A DNA stretch of 64,000 bases from Thermoactinomyces daqus (GCF_000763315.1 NZ_JPST01000008.1:1-64000); one strand, 5' to 3'; numbered from the stretch's first letter, positions 26,451 through 36,401 are shown. Numbers and translations: made by a program. Notes: a model not told the origin generated them from the letters alone.

Positions 26451-29333
26451 ATGGCACATGAGAATATCGTAATCCGCGGTGCGCGGGTGCACAATTTAAA
26501 GAATATCGACGTGACGATTCCGCGGGATCAGTTTGTCGTTGTGACCGGACTCAGCGGTTCCGGCAAATCATCCCTCGCTTTTGACACCATCTATGCGGAA
26601 GGGCAGCGACGTTATGTCGAGTCGCTGTCCGCCTATGCCCGCCAGTTTCTCGGCCAGATGGATAAACCGGATGTGGATGCGATCGAAGGCCTGTCGCCGG
26701 CGATTTCGATCGATCAGAAGACGACCAGCCGCAACCCGCGTTCTACCGTGGGAACAGTGACGGAAATCTACGATTACCTGCGGTTGCTGTTTGCGCGGGT
26801 GGGACACGCTTATTGTCCCGAACACGGAATTGAGATCACGTCACAAACGGTCCAGCAAATGGTTGACCGCGTGATGGAGCTTCCGGAGCGGACGCGCATC
26901 CAGATTTTGTCTCCTTTGGTGAAAGGACGAAAAGGAGAACATGTCAAGCTGTTGAAAGAGATTGCCGCTCAGGGCTATGTGCGCGTGCGGATCGACGGCG
27001 AGATGATGGAATTGTCCGATGAGATCAAGCTGGAGAAAAATAAAAAGCACACGATCGAAGTGGTCGTCGATCGGATTGTGGTGAAACCGGGAGTGGAAAC
27101 GCGGCTGACCGATTCGGTGGAAATCGCCCTTTCACTGAGCGGCGGCGAGGTGCTTGTTGATGTGATCGGTGGTGAGGAATTGATGTTTAGTTCCAACCTG
27201 GCTTGTCCGGAGTGCGGATTCAGTTTGGATGAACTGTCGCCGCGCATGTTTTCCTTTAACAGTCCGTTTGGTGCCTGTCCCACCTGTGACGGTTTGGGCA
27301 GTCATATGGAAATCGACCCTGATCTGGTCGTTCCCGATCCGTCCCTTTCCCTGGCAGAAGGGGCGATTGAACCGTGGGCCTCATCCAGCAGCAACTACTA
27401 TCCGCAGCTTTTGAAAGCAGTGTGTGACCATTTTCAAATCGATATCAACAAACCCTTCAAAGAGCTCAGCCCGAAGGAGAAGGACCTGATCCTTCACGGT
27501 TCCAAGGAGCGGTTTCCGTTTCGCTATACCAATGACATGGGCTTCACCAGGGAAGCGCACACCTTGTTTGAAGGAGTTGTTAATAATTTAAATCGCCGCT
27601 ATCGCGAAACCGGATCGGAACTGATCCGCGAACAGATCGAAACCTATATGACGACCAAGGCATGCAAGACATGCAAAGGAGCTCGATTGAAGCGGGAAGT
27701 GCTTCATGTGCTCGTCGGCGGCAAAAATATCGATTATGTGACCAGACTGTCAATCAAAGAAGCACTCGCCTTTTTTGAGAATCTTGAGCTGAGCGAGAAA
27801 GAGATGCAAATCGCCCGGCTGGTGTTGAAAGAGATTCGGGAGCGCCTCGGATTTCTGGTGAATGTCGGCCTGGATTATCTCACCCTGAACCGGGCCGCCG
27901 GCACCCTGTCAGGAGGGGAAGCGCAGCGGATTCGCCTCGCCACGCAGATCGGTTCCAGCCTGATGGGAGTGCTCTACATCCTGGATGAGCCGAGTATCGG
28001 ATTGCACCAGCGGGACAATAGCCGGCTCATCGCCACCTTGGAAAAGATGCGGGATTTGGGAAACACCTTGATCGTGGTGGAGCACGATGAAGATACGATG
28101 CTCGCCTGCGACTATATCATCGATATCGGACCGGGTGCCGGAGCGCATGGCGGACAGGTGGTTGCCGCCGGAACGCCGCAGGAGATTATGAACCATGAGC
28201 GTTCGTTAACGGGACAATATTTGAGCGGACGCAAATTTATTCCCGTTCCTGAAGAGCGCCGCAAGCCGAACGGCAAATGGGTGAAAGTCGTGGGGGCGCA
28301 GGAAAACAACCTGAAGAACATCAGTGTGAAATTCCCGCTCGGGGTGTTTACCTGCGTGACCGGCGTCTCCGGTTCCGGGAAAAGCACCCTGGTCAACGAA
28401 ATCCTGTTAAAGGCGCTGGCTCGTCAGCTAAACAAAGCCAAAACCATTCCCGGGAAGCATAAGAAAATTGAAGGGGCTGATCATCTGGACAAGGTGATCA
28501 GCATCGACCAATCGCCGATCGGGCGTACGCCGCGAAGCAATCCGGCCACCTATACCGGGGTGTTTGACGATATTCGCGAAGTTTTTGCTTCCACGCAGGA
28601 GGCAAAAGTACGCGGCTATCAAAAGGGCCGGTTCAGTTTCAATGTGAAGGGCGGCCGCTGTGAAGCATGCCGTGGCGACGGCATTATCAAAATCGAGATG
28701 CACTTCCTTCCCGATGTTTATGTACCTTGCGAGCAGTGCAAAGGGAAACGGTATAATCGCGATACCCTTGAAATTAAATACAAAGGGAAAAACGTGGCCG
28801 ATGTCCTTGAGATGACGGTGGAGGAGGCGCTTGACTTTTTTCAGAACATCCCGCGCATCAAACGCAAATTGCAAACCCTCTATGATGTGGGACTCGGCTA
28901 TATGAAGCTGGGGCAGCCGGCCACCACGCTGTCGGGCGGGGAAGCGCAGCGGGTCAAGCTCGCTTCGGAATTGCACAAGCGGAGTACAGGACGCACCCTG
29001 TATGTGCTGGATGAGCCGACAACCGGCCTCCATATTGATGATATCGCCCGTCTTCTTCGGGTGCTGGACAGATTGGTCGAAAACGGGGATACCGTTCTTG
29101 TGATTGAACACAATCTCGATGTGATCAAGACCGCCGATTATATTGTTGACATGGGTCCCGAAGGCGGAAGCGGAGGAGGGACTGTGGTTGCTGCCGGAAC
29201 ACCCGAACAGGTGGCCGAGACGAGCGGTTCGTATACCGGACAGTTCCTCGCCCCGATTTTGCAGCGGGATCGCGAGCGCATGAAGCAGAAGATGAAGCAA
29301 ATCGAAGCGGAGATGGCGGAGACAACAAGGTAG
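26451..29333 (+). CDS. uvrA: excinuclease ABC subunit A
   Basis: Damage-recognition ATPase of nucleotide excision repair, loading UvrB onto lesions. Both ABC modules are intact: Walker A in [12 protein letters not shown] and [15 protein letters not shown] signatures [15 protein letters not shown] and [15 protein letters not shown]. The zinc modules are visible as CPECG with CPTCDG and as CEACRGDG with CEQCKGKRY. At 960 residues it has full family length. It is transcribed with uvrB from the SOS-controlled promoter. Confidence 0.98.
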   Translation: MAHENIVIRGARVHNLKNIDVTIPRDQFVVVTGLSGSGKSSLAFDTIYAEGQRRYVESLSAYARQFLGQMDKPDVDAIEGLSPAISIDQKTTSRNPRSTVGTVTEIYDYLRLLFARVGHAYCPEHGIEITSQTVQQMVDRVMELPERTRIQILSPLVKGRKGEHVKLLKEIAAQGYVRVRIDGEMMELSDEIKLEKNKKHTIEVVVDRIVVKPGVETRLTDSVEIALSLSGGEVLVDVIGGEELMFSSNLACPECGFSLDELSPRMFSFNSPFGACPTCDGLGSHMEIDPDLVVPDPSLSLAEGAIEPWASSSSNYYPQLLKAVCDHFQIDINKPFKELSPKEKDLILHGSKERFPFRYTNDMGFTREAHTLFEGVVNNLNRRYRETGSELIREQIETYMTTKACKTCKGARLKREVLHVLVGGKNIDYVTRLSIKEALAFFENLELSEKEMQIARLVLKEIRERLGFLVNVGLDYLTLNRAAGTLSGGEAQRIRLATQIGSSLMGVLYILDEPSIGLHQRDNSRLIATLEKMRDLGNTLIVVEHDEDTMLACDYIIDIGPGAGAHGGQVVAAGTPQEIMNHERSLTGQYLSGRKFIPVPEERRKPNGKWVKVVGAQENNLKNISVKFPLGVFTCVTGVSGSGKSTLVNEILLKALARQLNKAKTIPGKHKKIEGADHLDKVISIDQSPIGRTPRSNPATYTGVFDDIREVFASTQEAKVRGYQKGRFSFNVKGGRCEACRGDGIIKIEMHFLPDVYVPCEQCKGKRYNRDTLEIKYKGKNVADVLEMTVEEALDFFQNIPRIKRKLQTLYDVGLGYMKLGQPATTLSGGEAQRVKLASELHKRSTGRTLYVLDEPTTGLHIDDIARLLRVLDRLVENGDTVLVIEHNLDVIKTADYIVDMGPEGGSGGGTVVAAGTPEQVAETSGSYTGQFLAPILQRDRERMKQKMKQIEAEMAETTR

Positions 29334-29421
29334 CAGAAGAAACAATAAATGCGTGGCCGATTGCACAAACTAACTGAAGCAAGACGATCTTTCACCATCC
29401 GATTCAAGGGGAGTGAGGAAT

Positions 29422-29616
29422 TTGGCAAACAGGAACAAGCTGCTTGTACCAGGTGCCCGAGCTTCACTGAACCAGATGAAAGAGGAGATCGCTCGAGAAC
29501 AACAGGTAGAGTTGGGAGCGGATACCTCGGCCCGGGCCAATGGCTCGGTCGGTGGTGAAATGACCAAACGTCTTGTGGCAATGGCGCAACAACAGATGAT
29601 GAAGCGTCAGCAATAA
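29422..29616 (+). CDS. alpha/beta-type small acid-soluble spore protein
   Basis: Coats and protects DNA in dormant spores, and is degraded by the GPR protease on germination. The product of 64 residues shows the family signatures [18 protein letters not shown] and [23 protein letters not shown] start at 29422 gives [11 protein letters not shown], the usual SASP N-terminus, with GGGGAGTGAGG before it; GTG 29413 is the alternative. A weak sigma-G-like -10 (CAAACTA, 29366-29372) lies upstream. It is direct evidence that the organism forms endospores. A strong terminator follows. Confidence 0.95.
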   Translation: MANRNKLLVPGARASLNQMKEEIAREQQVELGADTSARANGSVGGEMTKRLVAMAQQQMMKRQQ

Positions 29617-29647
29617 AAAAAGGGGGATGATGCCCCCCCTTTTTTTA
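29615..29647 (+). terminator. terminator of the SASP gene
   Basis: AAAAAAAGGGGG (29615-29626), a short loop, then seven C and seven T: a near-perfect hairpin symmetrical for both strands. Confidence 0.9.
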
Positions 29648-29889
29648 TACCTTTGCGAATGACTGACGGGATTTTATCAGAATGGTATCATCCCTTTGAA
29701 AACTGCGGATATGGGGTTGTTGCAAAAAAACAGTCCGTCCCGTTTTGCCGGAGTTGAGGAACTAAAGCTAAATCAGGGAGCAGCAGAGTATGGAAGGGCC
29801 TGCGGGCAGAGTCTGCCAAAAAACCGGTCGTCTGTGTGACCGTTCGCAGGAGCCCTGTCTTCAGGCATGGCGGGGCAAGCTCCGGGTCA
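29648..29889. other. intergenic region
   Basis: No gene or clear element is visible between the SASP terminator and the small minus-strand frame at 29890. Confidence 0.4.
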
Positions 29890-30087
29890 CTAACACCAAC
29901 CCAAATCACAATTTTCAACATATGATCGGGTGAATTTGGGTGAAGGTTTTGCTTGTTTCCTGTCGGCACTGAGGAGTTTTTGCGGAATCCTTCCGACCGG
30001 CTCCTCTCCAAAATAAAGCAGGATTTCTCCATTTTCCTCACGGAATGAAAGGTTCTCTCTGATTTGTTTAAAGCTGTCCTGTTGCAA
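29890..30087 (-). CDS. small hypothetical protein
   Basis: An unrecognised frame of about 65 residues. Composition looks like a real soluble protein (FREENGEILLYFGEEPVGRI) rather than a shadow. The TTG at 30087 has AAGGTGG eight bases upstream; the frame is open to 30099. It lies 70 bases after the peroxiredoxin stop on the same strand and could be co-transcribed. No motif suggests a function. Confidence 0.42.
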   Translation of the reverse strand: MQQDSFKQIRENLSFREENGEILLYFGEEPVGRIPQKLLSADRKQAKPSPKFTRSYVENCDLGWC

Positions 30088-30159
30088 AACAGTCACCACC
30101 TTCAGGATTACTTATTCATCTTTCTCTCTAAACGAGATTCACCTTGGATTTGATAAAAT

Positions 30160-30690
30160 TCAATTCCGCGGTTTCCAATTGGCCGGACAGAGGCCGCCGG
30201 ACTGCAGGGCTTGCAGTACACGCAGCGTTTCATCGACGTCACGGCCGATATTTTCATCGGTAACCACCTGATAACGAATGATTCCTTGCGGATCAATGAT
30301 AAACAAACCTCGTTCCGCCACCCCTGTTTGTTCATTCAGCACACCATAGGCCCGGGCCACTTCTTTTGTTCGGTCTGAAGCCAAAGGATAGCGGATCGCT
30401 CCCAAACCGTTATCGGCCGGCAGTGTTTGAATCCAGGCGCGGTGCGTGTAGATACTGTCCGTACTTACTCCGATCACTTCACAATCCAAATCTTTAAATT
30501 CCTCATAACGTTCGGACAGGGCACGAAGTTCCGTTGGGCAGACGAAAGAAAAGTCATAGGGATAAAAGAACAGAAGCAGCCATTTGCCTTGGTAATCTCG
30601 TAACTTGATCCGTTCATTCAGTGATGACAGATCCTTGGTCGATAAAAGATCAAAGTCAGGTGCCGGCAAGCCGACAGTTCGTTTGTTCAT
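30160..30690 (-). CDS. typical 2-Cys peroxiredoxin
   Basis: Thiol peroxidase reducing hydrogen peroxide and organic hydroperoxides in the cytoplasm. The peroxidatic cysteine is Cys51 in DFSFVCPTE and the resolving cysteine is Cys168 in GGLCPANW, the typical AhpC/Prx1 arrangement. 176 residues. ATG 30690 follows AGGAGG. A promoter with an almost perfect PerR box lies 66-116 bases upstream, so peroxide should induce it. No ahpF is adjacent, so the reductant is probably thioredoxin or a distant partner. Confidence 0.93.
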   Translation of the reverse strand: MNKRTVGLPAPDFDLLSTKDLSSLNERIKLRDYQGKWLLLFFYPYDFSFVCPTELRALSERYEEFKDLDCEVIGVSTDSIYTHRAWIQTLPADNGLGAIRYPLASDRTKEVARAYGVLNEQTGVAERGLFIIDPQGIIRYQVVTDENIGRDVDETLRVLQALQSGGLCPANWKPRN

Positions 30691-30725
30691 GAAAGATTCC
30701 TCCTGTAAACAATAATTTGAAACAG

Positions 30726-30741
30726 GAGGATGGCCATCCTC
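30726..30741. repeat. 16-bp perfect palindrome in the peroxiredoxin leader
   Basis: GAGGATGGCCATCCTC reads the same on both strands. It lies between the promoter and the ribosome binding site of the peroxiredoxin gene; role unknown. Confidence 0.4.
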
Positions 30742-30755
30742 ATGTCTGTATTTTT

Positions 30756-30806
30756 ACGATATCATCCCTTCAGATTGAAGTCAATATTAAATTATAATTA
30801 TTATTA
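30756..30806 (-). promoter_or_regulatory. peroxiredoxin promoter with PerR box
   Basis: On the minus strand TTGACT and TATCGT are separated by 17 bases (30756-30784). Immediately upstream, TTATAATTATTATTA (30792-30806) matches the PerR consensus TTATAATNATTATAA at all defined positions but one. Confidence 0.72.
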
Positions 30807-31094
30807 ACAAGTAATAGTTTTCGCTTGAGGAAGGTGCAGACTGGCTGGTGATTCAAGACTGCGTGCAGGAGAGAGGCAAAACGATTTTCCTGATCGCTCA
30901 TGGAGGATCTCGCCTGACTGTGTGAAGATCGACCATGGCAAACGATTCGACCCGGCCCGGCGGAAAACAGCGGTTCTTTGTTTGACGAAAGAGACCAAAC
31001 GGTGAAGCTGACGAATGGTTGTGCACCTGGAACGGAAGGGCTGATTGAACACAGATATGAGTGAAGCACCGTTGTTGGTAATCCGCTGAAATGG
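30807..31094. other. intergenic region between peroxiredoxin and nitroreductase
   Basis: About 290 bases with only weak frames lacking ribosome binding sites. I see no gene or known RNA here. Confidence 0.4.
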
Positions 31095-31096
31095 TG

Positions 31097-31129
31097 AAGA
31101 AAACCCTGCCTCCGTCCGGATGGCAGGGT
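31097..31129 (-). terminator. terminator of the nitroreductase gene
   Basis: ACCCTGCC (31103-31110) and GGCAGGGT (31122-31129) form an 8-bp stem; on the minus strand TTTCTTC follows it. Confidence 0.65.
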
Positions 31130-31149
31130 GCGAATCTTGCTTGATTTTG

Positions 31150-31818
31150 TTATTCGATCCATTCGACGACCTGATCCAAGCTTTTTCTTGTTTTGGGGCG
31201 ATGAGGATCTTCTGCCCGATAACCGAAGGCGACCATGACAGAGACAGCGAAATTTCCGTCTTCCAGCAAGCCTTCTTCGGCGAGCAGCCGGTTTACGGCA
31301 TCGGGGTCAAAACCTTCAATCGGGCAAGAATCAATGCCGATTTGCGCCGCAGCCGTCATCATGTTTGCCAAAGCGATATAGGTCTGTTTTGATGACCAGT
31401 CAAACAAGGACCGGTCATTGTCCAGGATGTGAAAGGATTTCTGGAACGATTTGTACCGCTCGCTCAGCGCTTCCAACTGTTCGGCCGGCATCTTTTTAAC
31501 ATTGATCATATGGTTTTTGACATAATCGGAATCAAATCGGGCATCGGTGCGGGCGAGAATCACGACAAAATGGCTGGCAGTGGGAAGTTGACCTTGAGCT
31601 CCCCATGAAAGTTCTCTCAATTTTTCTCTCAGTTCACGGTTTTGCACAACCAGGAATTTCCACGGCTCCAGTCCAACCGAGCTGGGGGATAATCTCCCTG
31701 TCTCCAAAATAAAGTTAAAATCTTCATCCGTGATCTTCTTGGTTGGATCAAATTTTTTTGTGGCATGACGAAAGCGGAATGCTTCAAGAACTTGCTCCTT
31801 AATGGATTGTTTGTTCAT
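31150..31818 (-). CDS. nitroreductase-family FMN oxidoreductase
   Basis: NAD(P)H-dependent flavoprotein of the NfsB/FRase-like group, reducing nitroaromatics or quinones. The FMN-binding N-terminal segment (RHATKKFDP) and [17 protein letters not shown] are typical, as is the C-terminal GYRAEDP. 222 residues; ATG at 31818 with AAAGGAATG upstream. The neighbouring minus-strand Rrf2 regulator and peroxiredoxin suggest a redox or electrophile response. The physiological substrate is unknown. Confidence 0.88.
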   Translation of the reverse strand: MNKQSIKEQVLEAFRFRHATKKFDPTKKITDEDFNFILETGRLSPSSVGLEPWKFLVVQNRELREKLRELSWGAQGQLPTASHFVVILARTDARFDSDYVKNHMINVKKMPAEQLEALSERYKSFQKSFHILDNDRSLFDWSSKQTYIALANMMTAAAQIGIDSCPIEGFDPDAVNRLLAEEGLLEDGNFAVSVMVAFGYRAEDPHRPKTRKSLDQVVEWIE

Positions 31819-32027
31819 TTTGTATGTTCATTCCTTTCGTGTGTCGGGTGTTTTTGGATTAATATAAACCTGCATTATCTCTTACATTGGGGCGGTCTTC
31901 CGATTTTTATGCGCGCTCTAAATGTTATAGAACTGATTACAGTTTATTTTCACGTAAACGATGGAGGAAGTTACGACGATCCAATCTGTAATTATTTTAA
32001 TGACAGTAAGGGAAAAAGAAACCGGGA

Positions 32028-32447
32028 TTATGGACACTGTTTTATTTTTTCCAAAACGGAACGTATCGTAATCCGGGCAAAATAGGTTTCAAAATACGCT
32101 TCAGCGTCGGCGAAAATCTGATCCATAACCCGTTGGGCATTGGATGAAACCGGACAAGTTTGTTCGGGGTCTCCGGTGCACCAGGACGGCTTAAATGATC
32201 CGCAGGAAACTGCGCGATAGACCTGGGCCAGAGTTATCTCGTCCGGGTCGCAATCCAGAATATACCCCCCGCCGATCCCTTCTTTTGTTTTCACAAATCC
32301 GTGTTTTCGCAGGCATCCCATCACCTTGCGAATTCGTGCCGGATGGGTGGAAACATTGGCTGCAATCGATTCACTGCTTGCCATGTGACCAGGCAGATGG
32401 GTTAAGTATACCAAGCTGTGCACTGCTATTGTAAATTCACTGTTCAC
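32028..32447 (-). CDS. Rrf2-family transcriptional regulator
   Basis: Winged-helix DNA-binding protein (HTH near residues 20-60, ESIAANVSTHPARIRKVMG; wing in GIGGGYIL). The C-terminal half has three cysteines (SCGSFKPSWCTGDPEQTC), so it may hold an iron-sulfur cluster or sense thiol stress; the spacing differs from classical IscR/NsrR. GTG 32447 with TTGGAGG upstream is the preferred start (139 residues), although the frame is open to 32468. Directly upstream is an ACTGTA/TACAGT inverted repeat that may be its own operator. The regulated gene may be the downstream nitroreductase. Confidence 0.86.
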   Translation of the reverse strand: MNSEFTIAVHSLVYLTHLPGHMASSESIAANVSTHPARIRKVMGCLRKHGFVKTKEGIGGGYILDCDPDEITLAQVYRAVSCGSFKPSWCTGDPEQTCPVSSNAQRVMDQIFADAEAYFETYFARITIRSVLEKIKQCP

Positions 32448-32468
32448 TAACCGTCTTCCTCCAAGCAT

Positions 32469-32491
32469 ACTGTAATCATAATTAATACAGT
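32469..32491. promoter_or_regulatory. candidate operator of the Rrf2 regulator
   Basis: ACTGTA (32469-32474) and TACAGT (32486-32491) with an 11-base AT-rich centre, a 23-base dyad typical of Rrf2 sites, ends about 22 bases before the start codon. Confidence 0.5.
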
Positions 32492-32613
32492 TAGTATAAA
32501 AACTTACGGAGACTCGACCTCAATGTAAACTTAATCATAAAATAACGAAGATTGGCCGTCAATCATCGGGAGCAAACGGGGAAGTCACAGTGATGCGATT
32601 GACGCAGATCCGG

Positions 32614-32651
32614 CAATAAAAAGGCTTCCCCGATGTATTTCGGGAAAGCCT
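32614..32651 (-). terminator. terminator of the 6-phosphogluconate dehydrogenase gene
   Basis: AGGCTTCCCCGA (32622-32633) and TCGGGAAAGCCT (32640-32651) form a long stem; minus-strand TTTTTATT follows. Confidence 0.82.
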
Positions 32652-32660
32652 GTGTCCGCA

Positions 32661-33557
32661 TTATTTTTTCTCGACAGCATGTCCGCCGAATTCGTTTCGC
32701 AATGCAGCAACCACTTTTCCGTGGAAGGTATCCTCTTCCAGGGAACGATAGCGCATAAACAGTGACATGGCGATCACCGGAGCAGCCGCTTTGAGTTCCA
32801 AAGCCGTTTCAACCGTCCATTGTCCTTCGCCGGATGCGTGCATGACGCCGCGGATTCCTTCAAGGCGCGGATCTTTGGAGAAGGCGTTTTGCGTCAAGTC
32901 CATCAGCCAGCCGCGGATAACCGAGCCATGGGCCCAAACGCGGGCTACATCCTCGTAGTCATAATTGAATTGGCTTTTGTCGAGAACCTCAAACCCTTCA
33001 CCGATCGCTTGCATCATGCCGTATTCAATTCCATTGTGCACCATTTTCAGGAAGTGTCCGCTGCCGCTTTCGCCCGTATACAGATAGCCGTCTTTTACAG
33101 CGAGATCGCGGAAGAGCGGTTCGATATGGGCAAATGCTTCTTTGTCGCCGCCGATCATGAAGCAGCCGCCTTCACGTGCCCCTTCCATCCCGCCGGAAGT
33201 GCCGACATCCATAAAATGAATTCCTTTTTCCGCACATTGTTTGCTCCGGCGCAGAGAATCCTTATAATGGGAATTTCCGCCATCGATTACGATATCCCCT
33301 TGTTGCAGTTGCGGAAGAATATCTTGTAACAGCGTATCGACGATTTCACCGGCAGGAACCATCAGCCATACCACCCGCGGAGACGGGAGGTCTGCAATCA
33401 GGGCTTGTACCGAATCAGCCGCAATCGCTCCTTTTTCGGCCAGTTTTTGTCTTGGCTCCGGATTGACGTCGTATACTACCACTTCATGTTGATGATCAAG
33501 CAGGTTCAGAACCAGATTCATCCCCATTTTGCCGAGGCCAATCATTCCTAGTTTCAT
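32661..33557 (-). CDS. gnd: 6-phosphogluconate dehydrogenase, decarboxylating, short form
   Basis: Oxidative decarboxylation of 6-phosphogluconate to ribulose-5-phosphate. The Rossmann motif (GMIGLGKMGMNLVLNLLDH), the catalytic-domain signature (DVGTSGG) and the C-terminal KMVHNGIEYGMMQ lysine segment are present. At 298 residues it belongs to the short YqeC-type class. The frame runs back to 33659, but ATG 33557 with AAGGAG upstream starts the fold. NAD versus NADP preference cannot be judged safely. Confidence 0.93.
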   Translation of the reverse strand: MKLGMIGLGKMGMNLVLNLLDHQHEVVVYDVNPEPRQKLAEKGAIAADSVQALIADLPSPRVVWLMVPAGEIVDTLLQDILPQLQQGDIVIDGGNSHYKDSLRRSKQCAEKGIHFMDVGTSGGMEGAREGGCFMIGGDKEAFAHIEPLFRDLAVKDGYLYTGESGSGHFLKMVHNGIEYGMMQAIGEGFEVLDKSQFNYDYEDVARVWAHGSVIRGWLMDLTQNAFSKDPRLEGIRGVMHASGEGQWTVETALELKAAAPVIAMSLFMRYRSLEEDTFHGKVVAALRNEFGGHAVEKK

Positions 33558-33911
33558 GTTGTCCACTCCTTTGCGCCATACGAAAAACGTACATTTCAAC
33601 TCCCAAAAGTATACTATAAATAAAAAAAAACTGCATGTAAAAATCGGGGAAAACCGCATGGAAATAAGGGTTTTGAAAACGTTGCCATCCAGGTTGCAAG
33701 CTCATTTTAGAGGTTGCGCATTAAAGGAAAAATCATGTATGAGAAACGCGTTTTTCTTGTAAAAAACGGGAAAGAAATAACGGAGGAAGGGGATTGACCA
33801 ACCAAATAATGGATGGAACCGAGAGAAATGGGGACTTTGCTGCAGAATGAAGCGGAAATTAAAGGAAAAATCTTTGAAAGTCATATGCCTGAAAGCAAGG
33901 AGGCAATTTAG
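33558..33911. other. intergenic region between gnd and yvlD
   Basis: About 350 bases containing both divergent promoters. A 32-codon frame (33813-33911) ends directly before yvlD, in frame with it, but has no ribosome binding site. Nothing else is recognisable. Confidence 0.4.
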
Positions 33912-34247
33912 ATGGGCATTATTGTGAGGCTCGTGATTAATTCGCTGGCCGTTTTGCTGGCATCCAAAATCGTCACGGGAATTTATGTGCAAAGCTGGGG
34001 AACGGCACTGTTGGCCGCACTGGTACTCGGGCTGATAAACCTGATTATCCGGCCGCTGATTATGTTGCTCACCCTCCCGATCAATATCGTCACACTCGGG
34101 CTGTTTTCACTCGTGGTCAATGCCATTTTGTTCTGGTTGACCGGTGCGCTGATCAGGGGATTTGATGTCAACGGGTTTGTGCCTGCCTTCCTCGGCGCAT
34201 TGATTGTAGCCGTGGCATCGTGGATTGCTGACCGAATTATGGATTAA
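33912..34247 (+). CDS. yvlD: YvlD/4TM phage-holin-family membrane protein
   Basis: A 111-residue protein of four predicted membrane helices from the PF04020 family (LINLIIRPLIMLLTLPINIVT is split across helices two and three). ATG 33912 follows AAGGAGG. The B. subtilis orthologue lies in the envelope-stress yvlABCD operon beside hprK; here only yvlD remains, in a similar neighbourhood. The precise function is unknown, and holin activity has not been shown for this group. Confidence 0.85.
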   Translation: MGIIVRLVINSLAVLLASKIVTGIYVQSWGTALLAALVLGLINLIIRPLIMLLTLPINIVTLGLFSLVVNAILFWLTGALIRGFDVNGFVPAFLGALIVAVASWIADRIMD

Positions 34248-34429
34248 ATCGATGAGTGGGGGTCGGTGTCAACGTGCCGTCTCCATTTTTTGTGAAAGTG
34301 AGAAAGTGCATCGCAGGTCAGGGTTATGGTATCCCCTCCTGACTTCCCCGATTCCGGGGCCCCCGGCGGAAGGGGACACCACTTCCTGCCTGAATGGCTG
34401 GTGGTGGCAACGCTGGTTGATGACAGGAT

Positions 34430-35068
34430 TTAATTGCCCGATGTTTGGGTGTCTTTTTGGTTTTCGTTTTCGATCTTGATCAAATCGGCGCGGATGATAT
34501 ACCGGTCCGGTGCGCTGCCGACGTAGTTAAAAGGATAACAGGTGGTCAGGGACAGAACCGGACGGGGGATCGGAACGATGACAGTGAGGTCATCCGCCTT
34601 GGTGATCCACGTTTTGCGAATTTGGTATGTAAAGACCTTATGGTGATATTTTACATAGAGGCGGTCGCCCGTTTGCAATTTTCCCACTCCGCGAAAAACG
34701 GTATCGCGGTGGCCGGACAGGACGACATGGCCGGTTTCCCCTGGATTTACCGTGCCATATCCTTCATACAGCCCGACGCCTTTTTTCAGGGAGTCCGCGT
34801 CCGTTCCCTGCACGATGGGGAGGATGGCTCCGAGACGGGGGATCACCAACTGTCCGACGACGGTTCCCTTTTTGGCGTGCTCACCGGTGACCGGTTCCCC
34901 TTTGTCGAGTGAGGGCATCCTGGTTCTGTCGTCCCATTCTTTTGAGATGGCCATCGCCATTTTCGGATCAACGACGGCGACCCGGATTTCTCCCCACCAC
35001 TGATATGCGTTGTAACCGAGCAGGAGAACTCCTGCTACGATCAGCAACCATGCGATTTTTCGCGCCAT
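34430..35068 (-). CDS. class D sortase
   Basis: Membrane-anchored cysteine transpeptidase that joins LPxTG-like proteins to the cell wall. One N-terminal helix (residues 5-23) anchors the sortase domain (about 75-205). The catalytic residues are visible: His in VLSGHRDTVF, Cys in SLTTCYPF and Arg in GSAPDRYII. 212 residues. It converges with yvlD and diverges from the PucR-type gene. I saw no substrate with a sorting signal next to it or elsewhere in the window. Confidence 0.92.
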   Translation of the reverse strand: MARKIAWLLIVAGVLLLGYNAYQWWGEIRVAVVDPKMAMAISKEWDDRTRMPSLDKGEPVTGEHAKKGTVVGQLVIPRLGAILPIVQGTDADSLKKGVGLYEGYGTVNPGETGHVVLSGHRDTVFRGVGKLQTGDRLYVKYHHKVFTYQIRKTWITKADDLTVIVPIPRPVLSLTTCYPFNYVGSAPDRYIIRADLIKIENENQKDTQTSGN

Positions 35069-35337
35069 TCATTATCACTCCTGCTCAGGTTTGCACCGCT
35101 GTTGTTCGGCGCATCTTCCGGAACTGTTCCTAATCTATTTTACATTGGAGTTTCGAAATCCTTGTATAGAAAAGTATCATCCATTTTATTCGATGACAAA
35201 TTCTTTTTTGTGTCATGATTTTGAGTGAGTATTAGTGGCTGGTGCTTTGTTTGCAGGGGTGGAATCTTGTATACTGACGATGAAATGAGAAGATCTTTTT
35301 GGTTGTGAAATCTTTTTAACAAGGAGCGAAGTGCCAA

Positions 35338-36300
35338 ATGGTCTGGTTATCCCCGCAGGAACAGAAATGGCTGAGGGAGCTGGAGCGGGCGATCGGTGCC
35401 GGGGCACGGGTGAAGAAGCCGATGGAGGGAACTTCACCGGTTTTTTATTTGCCGTCCGGAACGGCCTTTACCTTTGAAATTCCCTTAACCCCGCGTGAGT
35501 GCGCATTGGTGGAACTGTGGCTGCGGGACCGGCGGGGACAGGGGGAGGGGATTAGCCTTTCCGACTGGTTCCAATCGTTGGTGAAGGATGAAGGGGAGGT
35601 TCCGGTTCCGCCCGAAATCGCCAAGCTTTCATGGAACGATCGTGTGCCTTTTTACGTCCAGCTAACTTCACCGGCCGGAGGAACGGCTGATGAGCCCGCC
35701 CAATTGTTTCAAGCTTATTTCGGGGAAGAGATGGCATGGGTGATCTCCATCCATGAGCGCGAATGGCTGGTGCTGGCCTCTTTGTCATCATTCAGCGAAG
35801 GGACGGATTTCAAACGGTCGCTGGAAAAAGCGGCAGAGGAATTGTGCGAGGTGTTTGCCGGTGAAGCCGGAACCTGGATTCGGGTGCTGGTGCATCCGCC
35901 GATTCATCATGCGAAAGAAGCGGCCCGCATGTGGAGTGAACTTCGGAGAGCGGCCGGGCTGTTCCGCATTTTTTATCCGGAGCGCCAGGTGATGGCGACC
36001 TGGAAGCTGGAACTGGAAAAGCTGATTACGCAATTGGACGATGAGGCCGTCGCCTCGTTTAAGAAAAATTTCCCTTCCGTTTCTCTGCTGAAAGAACCCG
36101 AGTTGGCGAAAACGCTGAAAGCGCTGTTTGCATTTAATCTCAACATCAGTGAAACGGCAAGGCATCTTTATATTCATCGCAATACGCTTTTGTACCGTTT
36201 GGACCGCATTAAACAGGAAACAGGCTATGATGTGCGTTCGTTTGACGATGCCGTGCTGGTGAAAATCATGTTGCTCTTGTTGCAAAAAGATGCGGAATGA
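35338..36300 (+). CDS. PucR/CdaR-type transcriptional regulator
   Basis: A 320-residue regulator with a C-terminal HTH of the PucR family (residues 270-318: NISETARHLYIHRNTLLYRL). The N-terminal 250 residues are a divergent GGDEF-like/CdaR sensor region without a recognised ligand. ATG 35338, with AAGGAGCG upstream. It precedes the MsmX/UgpC-type ATPase by 114 bases on the same strand, so it may control it, perhaps in response to a sugar; this is inference from position. Confidence 0.82.
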   Translation: MVWLSPQEQKWLRELERAIGAGARVKKPMEGTSPVFYLPSGTAFTFEIPLTPRECALVELWLRDRRGQGEGISLSDWFQSLVKDEGEVPVPPEIAKLSWNDRVPFYVQLTSPAGGTADEPAQLFQAYFGEEMAWVISIHEREWLVLASLSSFSEGTDFKRSLEKAAEELCEVFAGEAGTWIRVLVHPPIHHAKEAARMWSELRRAAGLFRIFYPERQVMATWKLELEKLITQLDDEAVASFKKNFPSVSLLKEPELAKTLKALFAFNLNISETARHLYIHRNTLLYRLDRIKQETGYDVRSFDDAVLVKIMLLLLQKDAE

Positions 36301-36387
36301 TGGGTTGTGCAAACTGTCAAAAAAGGTTTGTGCGATTTGTACATAGAATATTTTTAATCTTTAATCTAAAATAGATTTTAATTAAAC

Positions 36388-36401
36388 AGAAAGCGCTATC
36401 A
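36388..36401 (+). promoter_or_regulatory. cre site (CcpA) before the sugar ATPase gene
   Basis: AGAAAGCGCTATCA differs from the cre consensus TGWAANCGNTNWCA at the first position only. It touches the ribosome binding site AAGGAGG (36401-36407), consistent with carbon catabolite repression by roadblock. Confidence 0.65.

Noticed and set aside
30770..31162. Minus-strand frame upstream of the peroxiredoxin
   Set aside because: It would overlap the PerR box and the nitroreductase terminator and has no ribosome binding site.
33813..33911. 32-codon frame ending just before yvlD
   Set aside because: No ribosome binding site; it may be chance or a remnant.
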